Source: an uncultured Paracoccaceae bacterium
GTDB lineage: Bacteria; Pseudomonadota; Alphaproteobacteria; Rhodobacterales; Rhodobacteraceae
Direction: 5' to 3'
Assembly: GCA_947500005.1 (NCBI GenBank)
Contig: CANMQJ010000013.1
Span: forward strand, 1 to 64,000
DNA: 64,000 nt
Positions 10,839 through 19,462 of the stretch are shown one piece after another (position 1 is the first letter of the stretch; every line of letters starts with the position of its first letter). Position numbers and translations under genes: made by a program. The notes beneath the pieces are model-generated. The model did no database searches, was not told the origin of the DNA, and worked only from the letters and a program-made list of their open reading frames with translations.

Positions 10839-11681
10839 ATGGACCAGACCACGCTTTCCCGCATCGCCGACGCGCTCGACCGCATGGCCCCCGCACCGCT
10901 TGCAGCCCCCGATTTCTCGGTGGCGTCGGCCTTTGTCTGGCATGTCGCGCCGGACCGCCTCGAGCCGGTGGAAAAGGTGAACCGGGTGGACCTGTCGCTC
11001 TTGGTGGGGATCGACAGGTCGCGCGACACGCTTCTGGACAACACACGTCGTTTCGCCCAGGGATTTGCGGCCAACAACGCCCTGCTATGGGGATCGCGCG
11101 GCATGGGAAAATCGAGCCTGGTCAAGGCAGTGCATGGCACGGTTCAGGCAGGGCACCCCGATCTGAAACTGGTGGAACTGCAGCGCGAGGATCTGCCCTC
11201 GGTGGGCCGCCTGCTCAACCACCTGCGCGGCGCGCCCTATCGCTTCGTGCTTTTCTGCGACGACCTGTCGTTCAGCCATGACGACCAGCATTACAAGAGC
11301 CTGAAGGCAGTCCTCGACGGCGGGATCGAGGGGCGGCCCGAGAACGTCGTGTTCTATGCCACTTCGAACCGCCGCCACCTGATGCCCCGGGACATGATCG
11401 AGAACGAACGCTCCTCGGCGATCTCGCCCTCGGAGGCGACGGAGGAGAAGGTGTCGCTTTCGGACAGGTTCGGTCTCTGGCTCGGGTTCCATCCGTGCAG
11501 CCAGGACGAATTCCTTGAAATGATAAGGGGTTACTGCGCTGCTTTCAAGCTGGAGCCCGACCCGGCAGAGCTGCGGGCCGAGGCGATCGAATGGCAGGCC
11601 ACGCGCGGTGGGCGTTCGGGCCGGGTGGCCTGGCAGTTCTTCACCGATCTGGCCGGGAGGCATGGCTTGCGGCTGGAGTGA
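10839..11681 (+). CDS. DUF815 family AAA-type ATPase
   Basis: 280 residues with a P-loop NTPase core: Walker A GSRGMGKSSLV (about residues 85-95), Walker B FVLFCDDLSF, and the family segment FYATSNRRHLMPRDM containing the sensor-1 region. This is a widely conserved but biochemically poorly defined ATP-binding family. The ATG at 10839 (MDQTTLSR) is chosen because AGGACAGGAG lies upstream. It is a single-gene unit divergent from the cytochrome pair, sharing the palindrome-bearing promoter region. Confidence 0.88.
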   Translation: MDQTTLSRIADALDRMAPAPLAAPDFSVASAFVWHVAPDRLEPVEKVNRVDLSLLVGIDRSRDTLLDNTRRFAQGFAANNALLWGSRGMGKSSLVKAVHGTVQAGHPDLKLVELQREDLPSVGRLLNHLRGAPYRFVLFCDDLSFSHDDQHYKSLKAVLDGGIEGRPENVVFYATSNRRHLMPRDMIENERSSAISPSEATEEKVSLSDRFGLWLGFHPCSQDEFLEMIRGYCAAFKLEPDPAELRAEAIEWQATRGGRSGRVAWQFFTDLAGRHGLRLE

Positions 11682-11696
11682 GGCGCGCCCGCTTTT

Positions 11697-11749
11697 CCTT
11701 CATCTCTTCGGGAAATACTCCCGCCGGAGGCATGGCCCGCAAGGGCCAT
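11697..11749 (-). repeat. 3'-UTR repeat copy B after the SDR gene
   Basis: Read on the minus strand just past the SDR stop: a hairpin ATGGCCC-TTGC-GGGCCAT (11749-11732), then CCTCCGGCGGGAGTATTTCC followed by CGAAGAGATGAAGG (11730-11697). Same architecture and orientation rule as copies A, C and D. Confidence 0.6.
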
Positions 11750-11753
11750 TCCC

Positions 11754-12407
11754 TTACAATTCCGACAGTATCCGGGCGGCTTCGTCCGAACAGGGCGTGA
11801 GCGCCCCGCGATCCTCGCCCGGGAAGAAGCGTGCGCGTGTGGCGGTGGGCATCGGGGCGGGCGCAGCGATGACCACTCGCGGTCCGGTCCGCTCGGTCTC
11901 GGCCTGCCAGCTGCGCGCCAGCGCCATCTGCGCGGCCTTGGTCGCGCCGTAGGCGCCGAAGAACTTCTGACCCGCGCGGGGATCGTCGAGGAACAGCGCG
12001 CGCCCTTCCAGCCCCAGCAACGGGGCGACAAACGGGATGAGACGGGCGGTCGCCGTGGCGTTCACGGCGACGGATTTCTCCCAGTCCTTCATGTCGACGA
12101 AATTCGCGGGGCTGAGCGGTGCGGCGTGGATCGCGGCGTGCACCCATAGGTCCAGCTTGCCCCAGCGGTCGTGGATGCCCCGGCAGAGCGTGGCCATCGC
12201 GCCCGGGTCCGTTATGTCCATCGGCGCAAGCGTCGCCGCGCCGCCGCGGGCCTTGATTCGGTCGTCAAGCTCTTCGAGCGCGCCGGTTGTCCGGGCCACG
12301 GCGACGACGTGGTATTCGGGCGCGAGCGCCTCGGCGAGGGCTGCGCCCAGGCCGCGCGAGGCGCCGGTCACGAGGGCGAGTCTGGCGGGGGAGGAAGTCT
12401 CTGTCAT
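11754..12407 (-). CDS. Short-chain dehydrogenase/reductase-like protein
   Basis: 217 residues with a Rossmann fold: the nucleotide-binding TGASRGLG near the N-terminus, the structural NAT (VNATAT) and the catalytic-type YGATK. At the position where classical SDRs carry the catalytic Ser (13 residues before the Tyr) the sequence reads LFLDDPRAG, so the Ser appears to be replaced by Asp or Leu. The fold is certain, but the activity and substrate are open. The ATG at 12407 (MTETSSPA) is the start that places TGASRGLG correctly. Confidence 0.78.
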   Translation of the reverse strand: MTETSSPARLALVTGASRGLGAALAEALAPEYHVVAVARTTGALEELDDRIKARGGAATLAPMDITDPGAMATLCRGIHDRWGKLDLWVHAAIHAAPLSPANFVDMKDWEKSVAVNATATARLIPFVAPLLGLEGRALFLDDPRAGQKFFGAYGATKAAQMALARSWQAETERTGPRVVIAAPAPMPTATRARFFPGEDRGALTPCSDEAARILSEL

Positions 12408-12449
12408 GGGCGGGGGTTTGAACCCCCTGCCGGCACCCGTCAAGGGGGA

Positions 12450-12698
12450 TCAGCCGCCGGTGATCTCGATCCGGTGCGTACGGCCATTGCGCTGCACCAC
12501 GATCCCCTGGCTGTCGATGGCCACCACGGTGCCGCGATCCGCGCGTTCCCCGCGTGTCACGGTCTCGATGCGCCCGTTGGGCAGGCGCAGGAGTGCGTTG
12601 AGGTTGCTTTCAGGGCCGAAGATGCCCAGCACGGCCAGGTCGCGCTTGTTGAGCGCGCCATTCTGCGTGGCCGCGCCTTCGATGGTCTTGTTCGCCAT
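12450..12698 (-). CDS. Small conserved-looking hypothetical protein
   Basis: 82 residues, no signal or membrane segment. After a short Asn/Gly-rich start (MANKTIEGAATQNGALNKRD) comes a compact beta-rich stretch: LLRLPNGRIETVTRGERADR, then TVVAIDSQGIVVQRNGRTHR. The alternating pattern resembles the small beta domains found in pilus or secretion PilP/GspC-like proteins, which is only a resemblance. The ATG at 12698 is chosen as the last start before this domain; the frame is open upstream. It lies between purF and the SDR gene, on the same strand. Confidence 0.55.
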   Translation of the reverse strand: MANKTIEGAATQNGALNKRDLAVLGIFGPESNLNALLRLPNGRIETVTRGERADRGTVVAIDSQGIVVQRNGRTHRIEITGG

Positions 12699-12834
12699 GT
12701 CAGATACCCGTCGGGCCCTGCGGGCCGCCAGTTGTGTGAAGTGTCGGGGCTGGCTAACAGATGGCGCGAGAGGCCGGAAGTGTCCTCCGGCCTGACCCAA
12801 GGGCCGCCGGGCGGAAGGATGCCGATGCGGCCGC

Positions 12835-14343
12835 CTATTCGGCGGCGGTCCGCATCTTGAAGCCCTGCTCGATCTTGTCGGCAGGCACGACAGGGTATTC
12901 GCCCGAGAAACAGGCGTCGCAATATTGCGGGCAGGCGCTGTTGCGGCCCTGCGATTCGCCCACCGCACGGTAGAGCCCGTCAAGCGAGATGAACTTGAGG
13001 CTGTCCACCGCGAGGTGCTTGACCATCTCGTCCTCGGACATGGTCGCGGCCAGCAGTTTCTCGCGCTCGGGGGTGTCCACACCGTAGAAGCAGGGCCAGG
13101 CGGTCGGCGGGGAGGCGATGCGGAAATGCACCTCCTTGGCGCCGGCATCGAGGATCATCTCCTTGATCTTGCGGCTGGTCGTGCCGCGCACGACCGAGTC
13201 GTCCACCAGCACGACACGTTTGCCGCGGATAAGCGCGCGGTTCACGTTGAGCTTGAGCCGGACGCCCATGTTGCGGATCTGCTCGGTCGGTTCGATGAAG
13301 GTTCGGCCCATGTACTGATTGCGGATGATGCCCATCGCATAGGGGATCCCCGATTCCAGCGAGAATCCGATGGCCGCGGGCGTGCCGCTGTCGGGGACGG
13401 GGCAGACGATATCGGCGTCGACCGGGGCTTCCTTGGCCAGTTCGCGCCCGATCGCCTCGCGCGTTTCATAGACCGACCGTCCGCCCAGGATCGAATCGGG
13501 GCGGGAGAAATAGACATGCTCGAATATACAGAATTTCGAAGGCTGCGGACGGAAGGGGAAATGGCTTTCGACGCCGTGCTCGGCGCTGATGACCACCATT
13601 TCGCCCGGCGCGATCTCGCGGATGAACTCGGCCCCGATGATGTCGAGCGCGCAGGTCTCGGAACTCAGGCACCAGCCGCCATCCTCTTCCGGACCGATGC
13701 GGCCCAGCACCAGAGGGCGCACGCCCAGCGGGTCGCGCACGCCGATGAGCTTGGTGCGGGTCATGGCCACGACCGAAAAGGCCCCCTCGACCCGGCGCAG
13801 CGCATCTTCCATCCGCTCGGGGATGTTGCGTTGCAGCGACCGGGCCATCAGGTGGATGATGCATTCGCTGTCCGAGGACGACTGGAAGATCGAGCCGCGT
13901 TCGATCAGCTCGCGCCGGAGCGCGTTGGCGTTGGTGATGTTCCCGTTATGCGCAATGGCCGCGCCACCCATCGAGAACTCGCCGAAAAAGGGCTGCACGT
14001 CGCGGATCGCGGTTTGGCCTTTGGACCCTGCCGTGGAGTAGCGCACATGCCCGATGGCCAGCGGCCCGGGCAGGGTTTCCATGATGTCGGCCGAGGTGAA
14101 ATTGTCCCGCACATACCCGAAGCGGCGGGCTGACTGAAAGCCGTGCTCGGGGTCGTGGGTGACGATTCCGCCCGCCTCCTGCCCGCGATGTTGCAGCGCG
14201 TGCAGGCCGAGGGCGACGAAGGTGGCGGCATCCTTCACCCCGATCACGCCGAATATTCCGCATTCCTCGCGGAGCTTGTCGTCGTCGAAGGGATGGGCGG
14301 GAGGCATCTGCGGGCTTTGCAAAACGTGCAGCTCCGATTCCAT
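12835..14343 (-). CDS. purF: Amidophosphoribosyltransferase
   Basis: First committed enzyme of purine synthesis: PRPP plus glutamine to phosphoribosylamine. The N-terminal glutaminase begins with nucleophile Cys in EECGIFG, and the PRPP-binding motif is VVLVDDSVVRGTTS. Four Cys in SETCA, WPCFYG and CDACF match the iron-sulfur ligands of the Bacillus-type enzyme, so a 4Fe-4S cluster is likely. The segment before the Cys suggests a cleaved propeptide. The ATG at 14343 is preferred over a GTG at 14352 because GGAAG sits 10 bases from the ATG but 1 base from the GTG. cvpA lies upstream, as in many genomes. Confidence 0.95.
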   Translation of the reverse strand: MESELHVLQSPQMPPAHPFDDDKLREECGIFGVIGVKDAATFVALGLHALQHRGQEAGGIVTHDPEHGFQSARRFGYVRDNFTSADIMETLPGPLAIGHVRYSTAGSKGQTAIRDVQPFFGEFSMGGAAIAHNGNITNANALRRELIERGSIFQSSSDSECIIHLMARSLQRNIPERMEDALRRVEGAFSVVAMTRTKLIGVRDPLGVRPLVLGRIGPEEDGGWCLSSETCALDIIGAEFIREIAPGEMVVISAEHGVESHFPFRPQPSKFCIFEHVYFSRPDSILGGRSVYETREAIGRELAKEAPVDADIVCPVPDSGTPAAIGFSLESGIPYAMGIIRNQYMGRTFIEPTEQIRNMGVRLKLNVNRALIRGKRVVLVDDSVVRGTTSRKIKEMILDAGAKEVHFRIASPPTAWPCFYGVDTPEREKLLAATMSEDEMVKHLAVDSLKFISLDGLYRAVGESQGRNSACPQYCDACFSGEYPVVPADKIEQGFKMRTAAE

Positions 14344-14428
14344 GATGGTCACGCTTCCACATAATGCCTCTGGCCGCCGGTGTCACCAAAGGATCATAAT
14401 TAACTTTTCTTCAGGCCGGGGTCCGGCA

Positions 14429-14450
14429 TTTCCTGTGCCGAAACAGGAAA
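14429..14450. repeat. Inverted repeat TTTCCTGT-N6-ACAGGAAA
   Basis: A perfect 8-bp inverted repeat with a 6-bp spacer, directly abutting the cvpA terminator hairpin and about 85 bases upstream of purF. It could be an operator for purF or a second stem of the terminator. Confidence 0.5.
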
Positions 14451-14469
14451 GCGGCCCCGAGGGGGCCGC
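14447..14469 (-). terminator. Intrinsic terminator candidate downstream of cvpA
   Basis: On the minus strand GCGGCCCC-CTC-GGGGCCGC (an 8-bp stem, 14469-14451) is followed by TTTCC. It separates cvpA from purF, although readthrough is possible since the T-run is short. Confidence 0.6.
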
Positions 14470-14494
14470 CTTGCGACACTGCCGAGGGCTGAGA

Positions 14495-15049
14495 TCACTG
14501 GGCGCAGGTGCCGACCAGTTGCTCGTATTGCTGGGTGATCCATCCCAGCGCCTCTTCGGGGTTCTGTTCGTCGATCGTGCCCGACATCCGCGAGAAGACC
14601 TGAGCCGAGCGGCTTTCATCGACGATGGTGAAGGTCTGGCTTGCCATAACCGTGTCATAGACGAAAAACGCGATGGCCACGAGCAGGATGCCGCGTACGA
14701 CGCCGAAGAGAAAGCCCAGGCCCTGGTCCACTCCGCCAAGTGCGGAACGCTGCACCAGAGACGAGAAGAGCGGTGTGAAGAAGCTGACGACGATCAACGC
14801 CAGCGCAAATACGCCTGCGAAAGCGGTGATGACGGAAAGCTCGCAACTGCCCGCAAGGAATTCGTTCAGGACAGGAATCTCGCGCACCAGCGGCACGGCC
14901 TGTGGCGCGAAGATGAAGGCCAGCACCGCCGCCGCCACCCAGCCCGCGATGGCCATGACCTCGCGCACGACGCCGCGCGAATAGGCCAGCAGTGCCGAAA
15001 TGACGATCACAAGGGCCACGACCCCATCGATAATGGTGAAACCTTCCAT
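14495..15049 (-). CDS. cvpA: CvpA family membrane protein
   Basis: 184-residue inner-membrane protein with four predicted helices. The N-terminus (MEGFTIIDGVVALVIVISAL) and the motif SRGVVREVMAIAGWV are typical of CvpA, a protein needed for colicin V production and envelope stress tolerance in E. coli. The ATG at 15049 is the family start; the frame is open upstream. It lies between radA and purF, and its association with purF is common. Confidence 0.88.
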   Translation of the reverse strand: MEGFTIIDGVVALVIVISALLAYSRGVVREVMAIAGWVAAAVLAFIFAPQAVPLVREIPVLNEFLAGSCELSVITAFAGVFALALIVVSFFTPLFSSLVQRSALGGVDQGLGFLFGVVRGILLVAIAFFVYDTVMASQTFTIVDESRSAQVFSRMSGTIDEQNPEEALGWITQQYEQLVGTCAQ

Positions 15050-15090
15050 GACCCTCGCCTGTCCATTTGTCGCCCGGCTTGCGGGCCATT

Positions 15091-16455
15091 CTATCCCGCC
15101 CCGAAGGTTTCGCCAACAAAGCCGACGAGATCGGAGGGGCGGCTGAGTGTCAGCCCGTCCACGGTGCCGGTCTTGCCGCCTGCCGGAGCAATCGCTGCGG
15201 TGAAACCAAGTTTTTGCGCTTCTTTCAACCTGTTTTCGGTCTGTGGTGCCGGTCTGAGCCCCCCCGAGAGCGAGATTTCTCCGAACAGGACCGTTTCGGG
15301 CGGCAGCGCGGCATCCTCGCGCGCGCTGAGCAGGGCGGCGGCCACGGCGAGGTCGGCGGCGGGTTCGGTGATCTTCAGCCCGCCGGCCACGTTGAGATAG
15401 ACATCGAGCCCGGCAAAGGGGATGCCGCAGCGCGCCTCGAGCACGGCAAGGATCATGGCAAGCCGCCCGCCATCCCATCCGACCACCGTGCGGCGCGGCT
15501 GGCTGTGGGGCGAGGGGGCGACGAGGGCCTGAATTTCGACCAGCACCGGGCGTGTGCCCTCGATCCCGGCGAAGACCACCGAGCCGGGGCTGGGCTTGCC
15601 GCGTTCCGAGAGGAAGAGGGCGGAGGGGTTGACCACCTCGGACAGCCCGCTGCCGGTCATCTCGAACACGCCGATCTCGTCTGCGGGGCCGAACCGGTTC
15701 TTGACCGCGCGCAGGATGCGGAACTGGTGCCCGCGCTCGCCCTCGAAATATAGCACCGTGTCGACCATGTGCTCGACCACGCGGGGGCCGGCGATCTGGC
15801 CTTCCTTGGTGACGTGGCCCACCAGGACAACCGAGACGCCGTGGCGCTTGGCGAAAGTGGTCAGTTCATGTGCTGCGGCGCGGACCTGGCTGACCGAGCC
15901 CGGTGCACTGTCGACGGTGTCGAGCCACATGGTCTGGATCGAATCGATGATGGCAAGGCCCGGCTTTTCGGCCTCGAGCGTTGTGAGGATGTTGCGCAGG
16001 TTGGTCTCGGCGGCCAGTTTCACCGGCGCGTCGGCAAGGCCCAGGCGGCGTGCGCGCATCCTGACCTGCGCCGCAGCCTCTTCGCCCGAGACGTATATGG
16101 TCTTGAGCCCGGATTGGGCGAACTTGGCGGCGGCCTGAAGCAGAAGTGTCGATTTGCCGATTCCGGGATCCCCGCCAACAAGCAGGGCCGAGGCCGCGAC
16201 CAGCCCGCCGCCCAGCACGCGGTCAAGCTCGGCCAGGCCGCTGGTGGCGCGGGGCGGTGGGGTCTCCTCGGACGAGAGATCGCTGAGCGAGATCGCACGG
16301 CCACGTTTCGCACCCAGCGACTTGCCGGCGGGACCGGCCGAGATCGGCGTATCTTCGGAAATCGTGTTCCATTCGCCGCAGGCGTCGCAACGCCCCGACC
16401 ATCGGGCATGGCTCGCGCCGCAGGCGGAGCAGGAGAAGGGAAGAGCTTTTGCCAT
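15091..16455 (-). CDS. radA: DNA repair protein RadA
   Basis: RecA-like branch-migration ATPase acting in recombination. 454 residues: an N-terminal C4 zinc finger (CSACGASHARW and CDACGEW), Walker A GGDPGIGKSTLLLQ near residue 95, the RadA-specific KNRFG motif, and a C-terminal Lon-protease-like domain (inactive as protease in the family). The ATG at 16455 (MAKALPFSC) begins right before the zinc finger. cvpA follows 41 bases downstream on the same strand. Confidence 0.95.
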   Translation of the reverse strand: MAKALPFSCSACGASHARWSGRCDACGEWNTISEDTPISAGPAGKSLGAKRGRAISLSDLSSEETPPPRATSGLAELDRVLGGGLVAASALLVGGDPGIGKSTLLLQAAAKFAQSGLKTIYVSGEEAAAQVRMRARRLGLADAPVKLAAETNLRNILTTLEAEKPGLAIIDSIQTMWLDTVDSAPGSVSQVRAAAHELTTFAKRHGVSVVLVGHVTKEGQIAGPRVVEHMVDTVLYFEGERGHQFRILRAVKNRFGPADEIGVFEMTGSGLSEVVNPSALFLSERGKPSPGSVVFAGIEGTRPVLVEIQALVAPSPHSQPRRTVVGWDGGRLAMILAVLEARCGIPFAGLDVYLNVAGGLKITEPAADLAVAAALLSAREDAALPPETVLFGEISLSGGLRPAPQTENRLKEAQKLGFTAAIAPAGGKTGTVDGLTLSRPSDLVGFVGETFGAG

Positions 16456-16527
16456 TAAAGGCTTTTGGCGCGCTTCGACCGCGTGGTCAATCGTGGTGCT
16501 GCAGCGCACCACGATCCGAGAGGTAGA

Positions 16528-17352
16528 TCACTCCGCCGCCGTCTTTGCCATCCCGACCACGTTGCCTGGCCGCTCCGCGTCGGGCTGCGCCTTTCCCCGC
16601 CGTGCTTCCAGTTCGGCAAGGCCGAGATCCAGTTCGGGAAGGATGTCGTTCAGGTCCGCCTTGAGCCGGTTCACCTGGCTTTGGGCCACGGCTTCCTCGA
16701 TCTCGACGGCCTGCACCCATTGCCGCATTTCCTCGGTCAGGATCTTGGCGGTGTCGATGCGGTCCTTGAATTCTTCCAGTTCCTCCTGCCGCTGGCGCAG
16801 GAACTCACGCGCGCGGTTCACGCGGGTTTCGGAATAGGTGTCGGCAAGCTCGCGGCTGACGGTGCTCATCTGCGCGGCCGCTTCGAGAATCTCGGGCTCA
16901 AGCGCCTGCAGGTCGGGATGGTCGCGCAGAAAGGCGATCCGTTCGCGTACCGCATCGAATTCGTGGCTCATCCGGAAGGTGCCCTCGCGGTCGGCGGCGT
17001 GGGCGACGTTGTAGGCATGAACGATGTCGTTCATCGAAAGCTGGAATTTACGGTGCGAATGCTCCAGCCTCATAACCCGACCGTTGGCGGGCAGGAAGGC
17101 GCAGAGGGCCACGACCAGTGCGGTAAGGCCGATCTGCGCCCACATGCCGGCATTCTCGACCGGGGTGCCATCGAAGGCGACCGGAATATCCAGCCACGGA
17201 ATGACACCCAACGCCGCAAGCGTCGTCGCGATCACGAGGCTGAGGGCGAACAGCAGCGCACAGGCAAGGAGGACAGGTTGTACGACGTTATACAAAATAG
17301 ATTTTACCAAGCTGAACGATGATTCGGCCGGCTGGGGTCGAAATGTCGCCAT
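16528..17352 (-). CDS. Membrane protein with a long coiled coil, unknown function
   Basis: 274 residues. Two membrane helices lie near the N-terminus (about residues 25-48 and 72-90). They are followed by a charged, largely helical region (about 95-255) with heptad-like Leu/Glu/Arg patterns and a C-terminal tail. I do not recognise a characterised family; database labels such as DNA repair protein would not be supported by anything visible. The ATG at 17352 has GGAG 8-11 bases upstream and a well-formed promoter 43 bases upstream, so it heads its own transcript. Confidence 0.7.
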   Translation of the reverse strand: MATFRPQPAESSFSLVKSILYNVVQPVLLACALLFALSLVIATTLAALGVIPWLDIPVAFDGTPVENAGMWAQIGLTALVVALCAFLPANGRVMRLEHSHRKFQLSMNDIVHAYNVAHAADREGTFRMSHEFDAVRERIAFLRDHPDLQALEPEILEAAAQMSTVSRELADTYSETRVNRAREFLRQRQEELEEFKDRIDTAKILTEEMRQWVQAVEIEEAVAQSQVNRLKADLNDILPELDLGLAELEARRGKAQPDAERPGNVVGMAKTAAE

Positions 17353-17394
17353 GGAGGACTCCGATTTTCAGAATGCAAGCGTAAAATACCGTTA

Positions 17395-17422
17395 AGTATA
17401 GCCGCTTGACGACGTCTGGCAA
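17395..17422 (-). promoter_or_regulatory. Sigma-70-type promoter for the coiled-coil membrane protein
   Basis: On the minus strand, TTGCCA (17422-17417), a 16-bp spacer, then TATACT (17400-17395). Transcription would start near 17388, giving a leader of about 36 bases to the ATG at 17352. Confidence 0.6.
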
Positions 17423-17488
17423 GTTTCTGCCGGTTTTCTGAGATAGGAAGCGTCGGAGCCGCGTTTCGGTTCCAGCCAAAAGCGAAAT

Positions 17489-17932
17489 TTACGGATTTCG
17501 TGAGGTCGCTCTTTCGGTGATCAGCGAGAGCGCGATGGAGGCCAGGATGCAAAAGGTGAAGAGATACAGGCCCCAGGCGGTTTCGATCGTGGCATAGGAG
17601 ATGCCCTTCGCCAGCGTGATGTAGAGCGCGATGAGGAAGATGTCGGCCATCGCAAGCTTGCCCAGCACATGCAGCGCGGGCAAGGCGCGGGGGTCGAGCA
17701 GACGCCACTGCACCAGTGCAAGACCGATGGTCTTTGCATAGGGGGCGAAAATCGCAAAGAGCGTGACCGTCAGGGCCAGAGCCACATCGCTTTCCCACAA
17801 GCTTTGCAACCCGGTGATCACGCTGATCTCGCTGAGGCCGAAAATCGGCAGCAGCCCCGCGCGCATCAGCGGCGCGAACCAGGCGACGGGGTAGAGGATC
17901 AGCAGCGAGAGCGTGGCGAGGCGCAGCAGCAT
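17489..17932 (-). CDS. PqiA-domain membrane protein
   Basis: 147 residues with four membrane helices and the PqiA-type pattern (FGLSEISVITG near residue 32, LHVLGKLAMADIFLIALYIT near 90). PqiA proteins belong to lipid-trafficking systems that work with MCE proteins. It is the last gene after the MlaF-like ATPase gene, separated by 4 bases. Only one PqiA unit is present, whereas E. coli PqiA contains two. Participation with the adjacent MlaEF pair is inferred from context. Confidence 0.8.
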   Translation of the reverse strand: MLLRLATLSLLILYPVAWFAPLMRAGLLPIFGLSEISVITGLQSLWESDVALALTVTLFAIFAPYAKTIGLALVQWRLLDPRALPALHVLGKLAMADIFLIALYITLAKGISYATIETAWGLYLFTFCILASIALSLITERATSRNP

Positions 17933-17936
17933 GGTC

Positions 17937-18683
17937 TCACCTCACGGCCTCGATGGGGCCTTCGGCGCGGCCGTGCACGAATTGCTCGACGTAAGGATCG
18001 CCTGACGTGTCGAGCTGCGAGACAGGACCGGTCCAGCGTATCTTGCCACCATGGAGCATCGCGACCGTGTCGGCGATGGCACGGACCGAGGACATGTCAT
18101 GGGTGATGGTGACGGCCGTGGCGCCCATCTCGGTCACGATCTCGCGGATCAGGTCGTTGATGACCCCTGCCATGATCGGGTCGAGCCCGGTGGTCGGTTC
18201 GTCGAAGAAGATGATCTCGGGCTCGGCGGCGATGGCGCGGGCGAGGCCCACGCGTTTCTGCATCCCGCCCGAAAGTTCCGCCGGAAAGCGATCGGCCACA
18301 TCCGGGGTAAGACCCACGCGCCGCAGTTTCTCGATCGCGATCTCGCGCGCCTCGCCCCGGGGGCGGGCCAGCGCGCCGCGCAGCAGACGAAAGGCCACGT
18401 TCTGCCAGACGGGCAGGGAATCGAACAGCGCCCCGCCTTGGAACAGCATGCCGAACCGCGCGAGAAAGGCGTCGCGATCACCCTGCGTGGCGTCGCGGCC
18501 ATCGACAAGGATACGGCCGCTGTCGGGCGTGACGAGTCCGAGGATGCATTTCAACGCGACGGATTTTCCGGTGCCGGAGCCCCCGATGATGACCATCGAG
18601 CTGCCCTTGGGCACGTAAAGCGAAACGCCCCGCAAAACCGCGTTGTCGCTGAAGGATTTATTTACGTTCTCGAGCGTGATCAT
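17937..18683 (-). CDS. MlaF-like phospholipid ABC transporter ATP-binding protein
   Basis: 248-residue ABC ATPase of the MlaF/Ttg2A family, which drives lipid movement between membranes. Walker A is GGSGTGKSV, the signature LSGGMQKR and Walker B IIFFDEPTTGLDP, with GAL in the Q-loop region (FQGGALFDSLPV) typical of this family. It overlaps the MlaE-like permease by 4 bases. The MCE (MlaD) partner that usually follows is absent, replaced by a PqiA-domain gene. Confidence 0.88.
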   Translation of the reverse strand: MITLENVNKSFSDNAVLRGVSLYVPKGSSMVIIGGSGTGKSVALKCILGLVTPDSGRILVDGRDATQGDRDAFLARFGMLFQGGALFDSLPVWQNVAFRLLRGALARPRGEAREIAIEKLRRVGLTPDVADRFPAELSGGMQKRVGLARAIAAEPEIIFFDEPTTGLDPIMAGVINDLIREIVTEMGATAVTITHDMSSVRAIADTVAMLHGGKIRWTGPVSQLDTSGDPYVEQFVHGRAEGPIEAVR

Positions 18684-19462
18684 AGCGAGAAGAACAGCCC
18701 CGTGAGCAGGAAGTTCGCGGCCAGGATCAACACCGCTGCCGCCTCGACCGAGCCCTTGGTGGCGCGGCCGACGCCCTGCGCGCCACGGCCCGACTGCATC
18801 CCGAAATAGCAGCCCATGACAGCGGCGATGGTGCCGAAGGCCGCGCCCTTCACCAGAGAGGAGACGATGTCGCGCATTTCGAGGAAATCGACCGTGTTCT
18901 TGAGATACGTGGCGGGGTTGAAGCCCAGCCGTTCCACGGCGACGACATACCCTCCCGCGATGCCGATCACGTCGCCAACCGCGACCAGGGCGGGCACCGT
19001 CAGCAGCGCGGCCAGCACGCGGGGTGCGACAAGGTATTTCATCGGATGGGTCGAAAGCGTGACCAGCGCGTCGATCTGCTCGGTCACTTTCATCGTCGCG
19101 ATCTCGGCCGCGATGGAGGAGGTGACACGGGCGGCGATCATCAGCCCGACCAGAACCGGGCCAAGTTCGCGCACCATGCCTATGGCCACGATCTGGGGAA
19201 CCACCGCCTCGGCGTTGAAGCGGGCCCCGCCGGAATAGATCTGCAGCGCCAGCGCGCCCCCGGTGAAGATCGCCGTCAGCCCGACCACGGGCAGCGAAAG
19301 CCAGCCGACGTTGAGCAGCGCCAACCCGAATTCGCGCGGGTAGAAGGGCGGGCGAAAGATATGACCGATCGCGTCGACAGCAAAAAGCGTCACCCGGCCG
19401 AACAGGGCCAGCACAGCCAGCACCGCGCGCCCCAGCGCGCCAAGCGGAGCGGTAGGGCTCAT
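18680..19462 (-). CDS. MlaE-like phospholipid ABC transporter permease
   Basis: 260-residue integral membrane protein with about five helices and the MlaE family pattern ([20 protein letters not shown], then [20 protein letters not shown]). It forms the membrane part of an MCE-type lipid transporter. It overlaps alr upstream and the ATPase downstream by 4 bases each, so alr-mlaE-mlaF-pqiA probably form one transcript. Confidence 0.88.
   Translation of the reverse strand: MSPTAPLGALGRAVLAVLALFGRVTLFAVDAIGHIFRPPFYPREFGLALLNVGWLSLPVVGLTAIFTGGALALQIYSGGARFNAEAVVPQIVAIGMVRELGPVLVGLMIAARVTSSIAAEIATMKVTEQIDALVTLSTHPMKYLVAPRVLAALLTVPALVAVGDVIGIAGGYVVAVERLGFNPATYLKNTVDFLEMRDIVSSLVKGAAFGTIAAVMGCYFGMQSGRGAQGVGRATKGSVEAAAVLILAANFLLTGLFFSL

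Noticed and set aside
17276..17300. TTGTAC...TATACAAAAT in the coiled-coil gene as a further copy of the paired palindrome
   Set aside because: Only half of it matches and the spacing differs, so I do not count it with the two 32-bp pairs.
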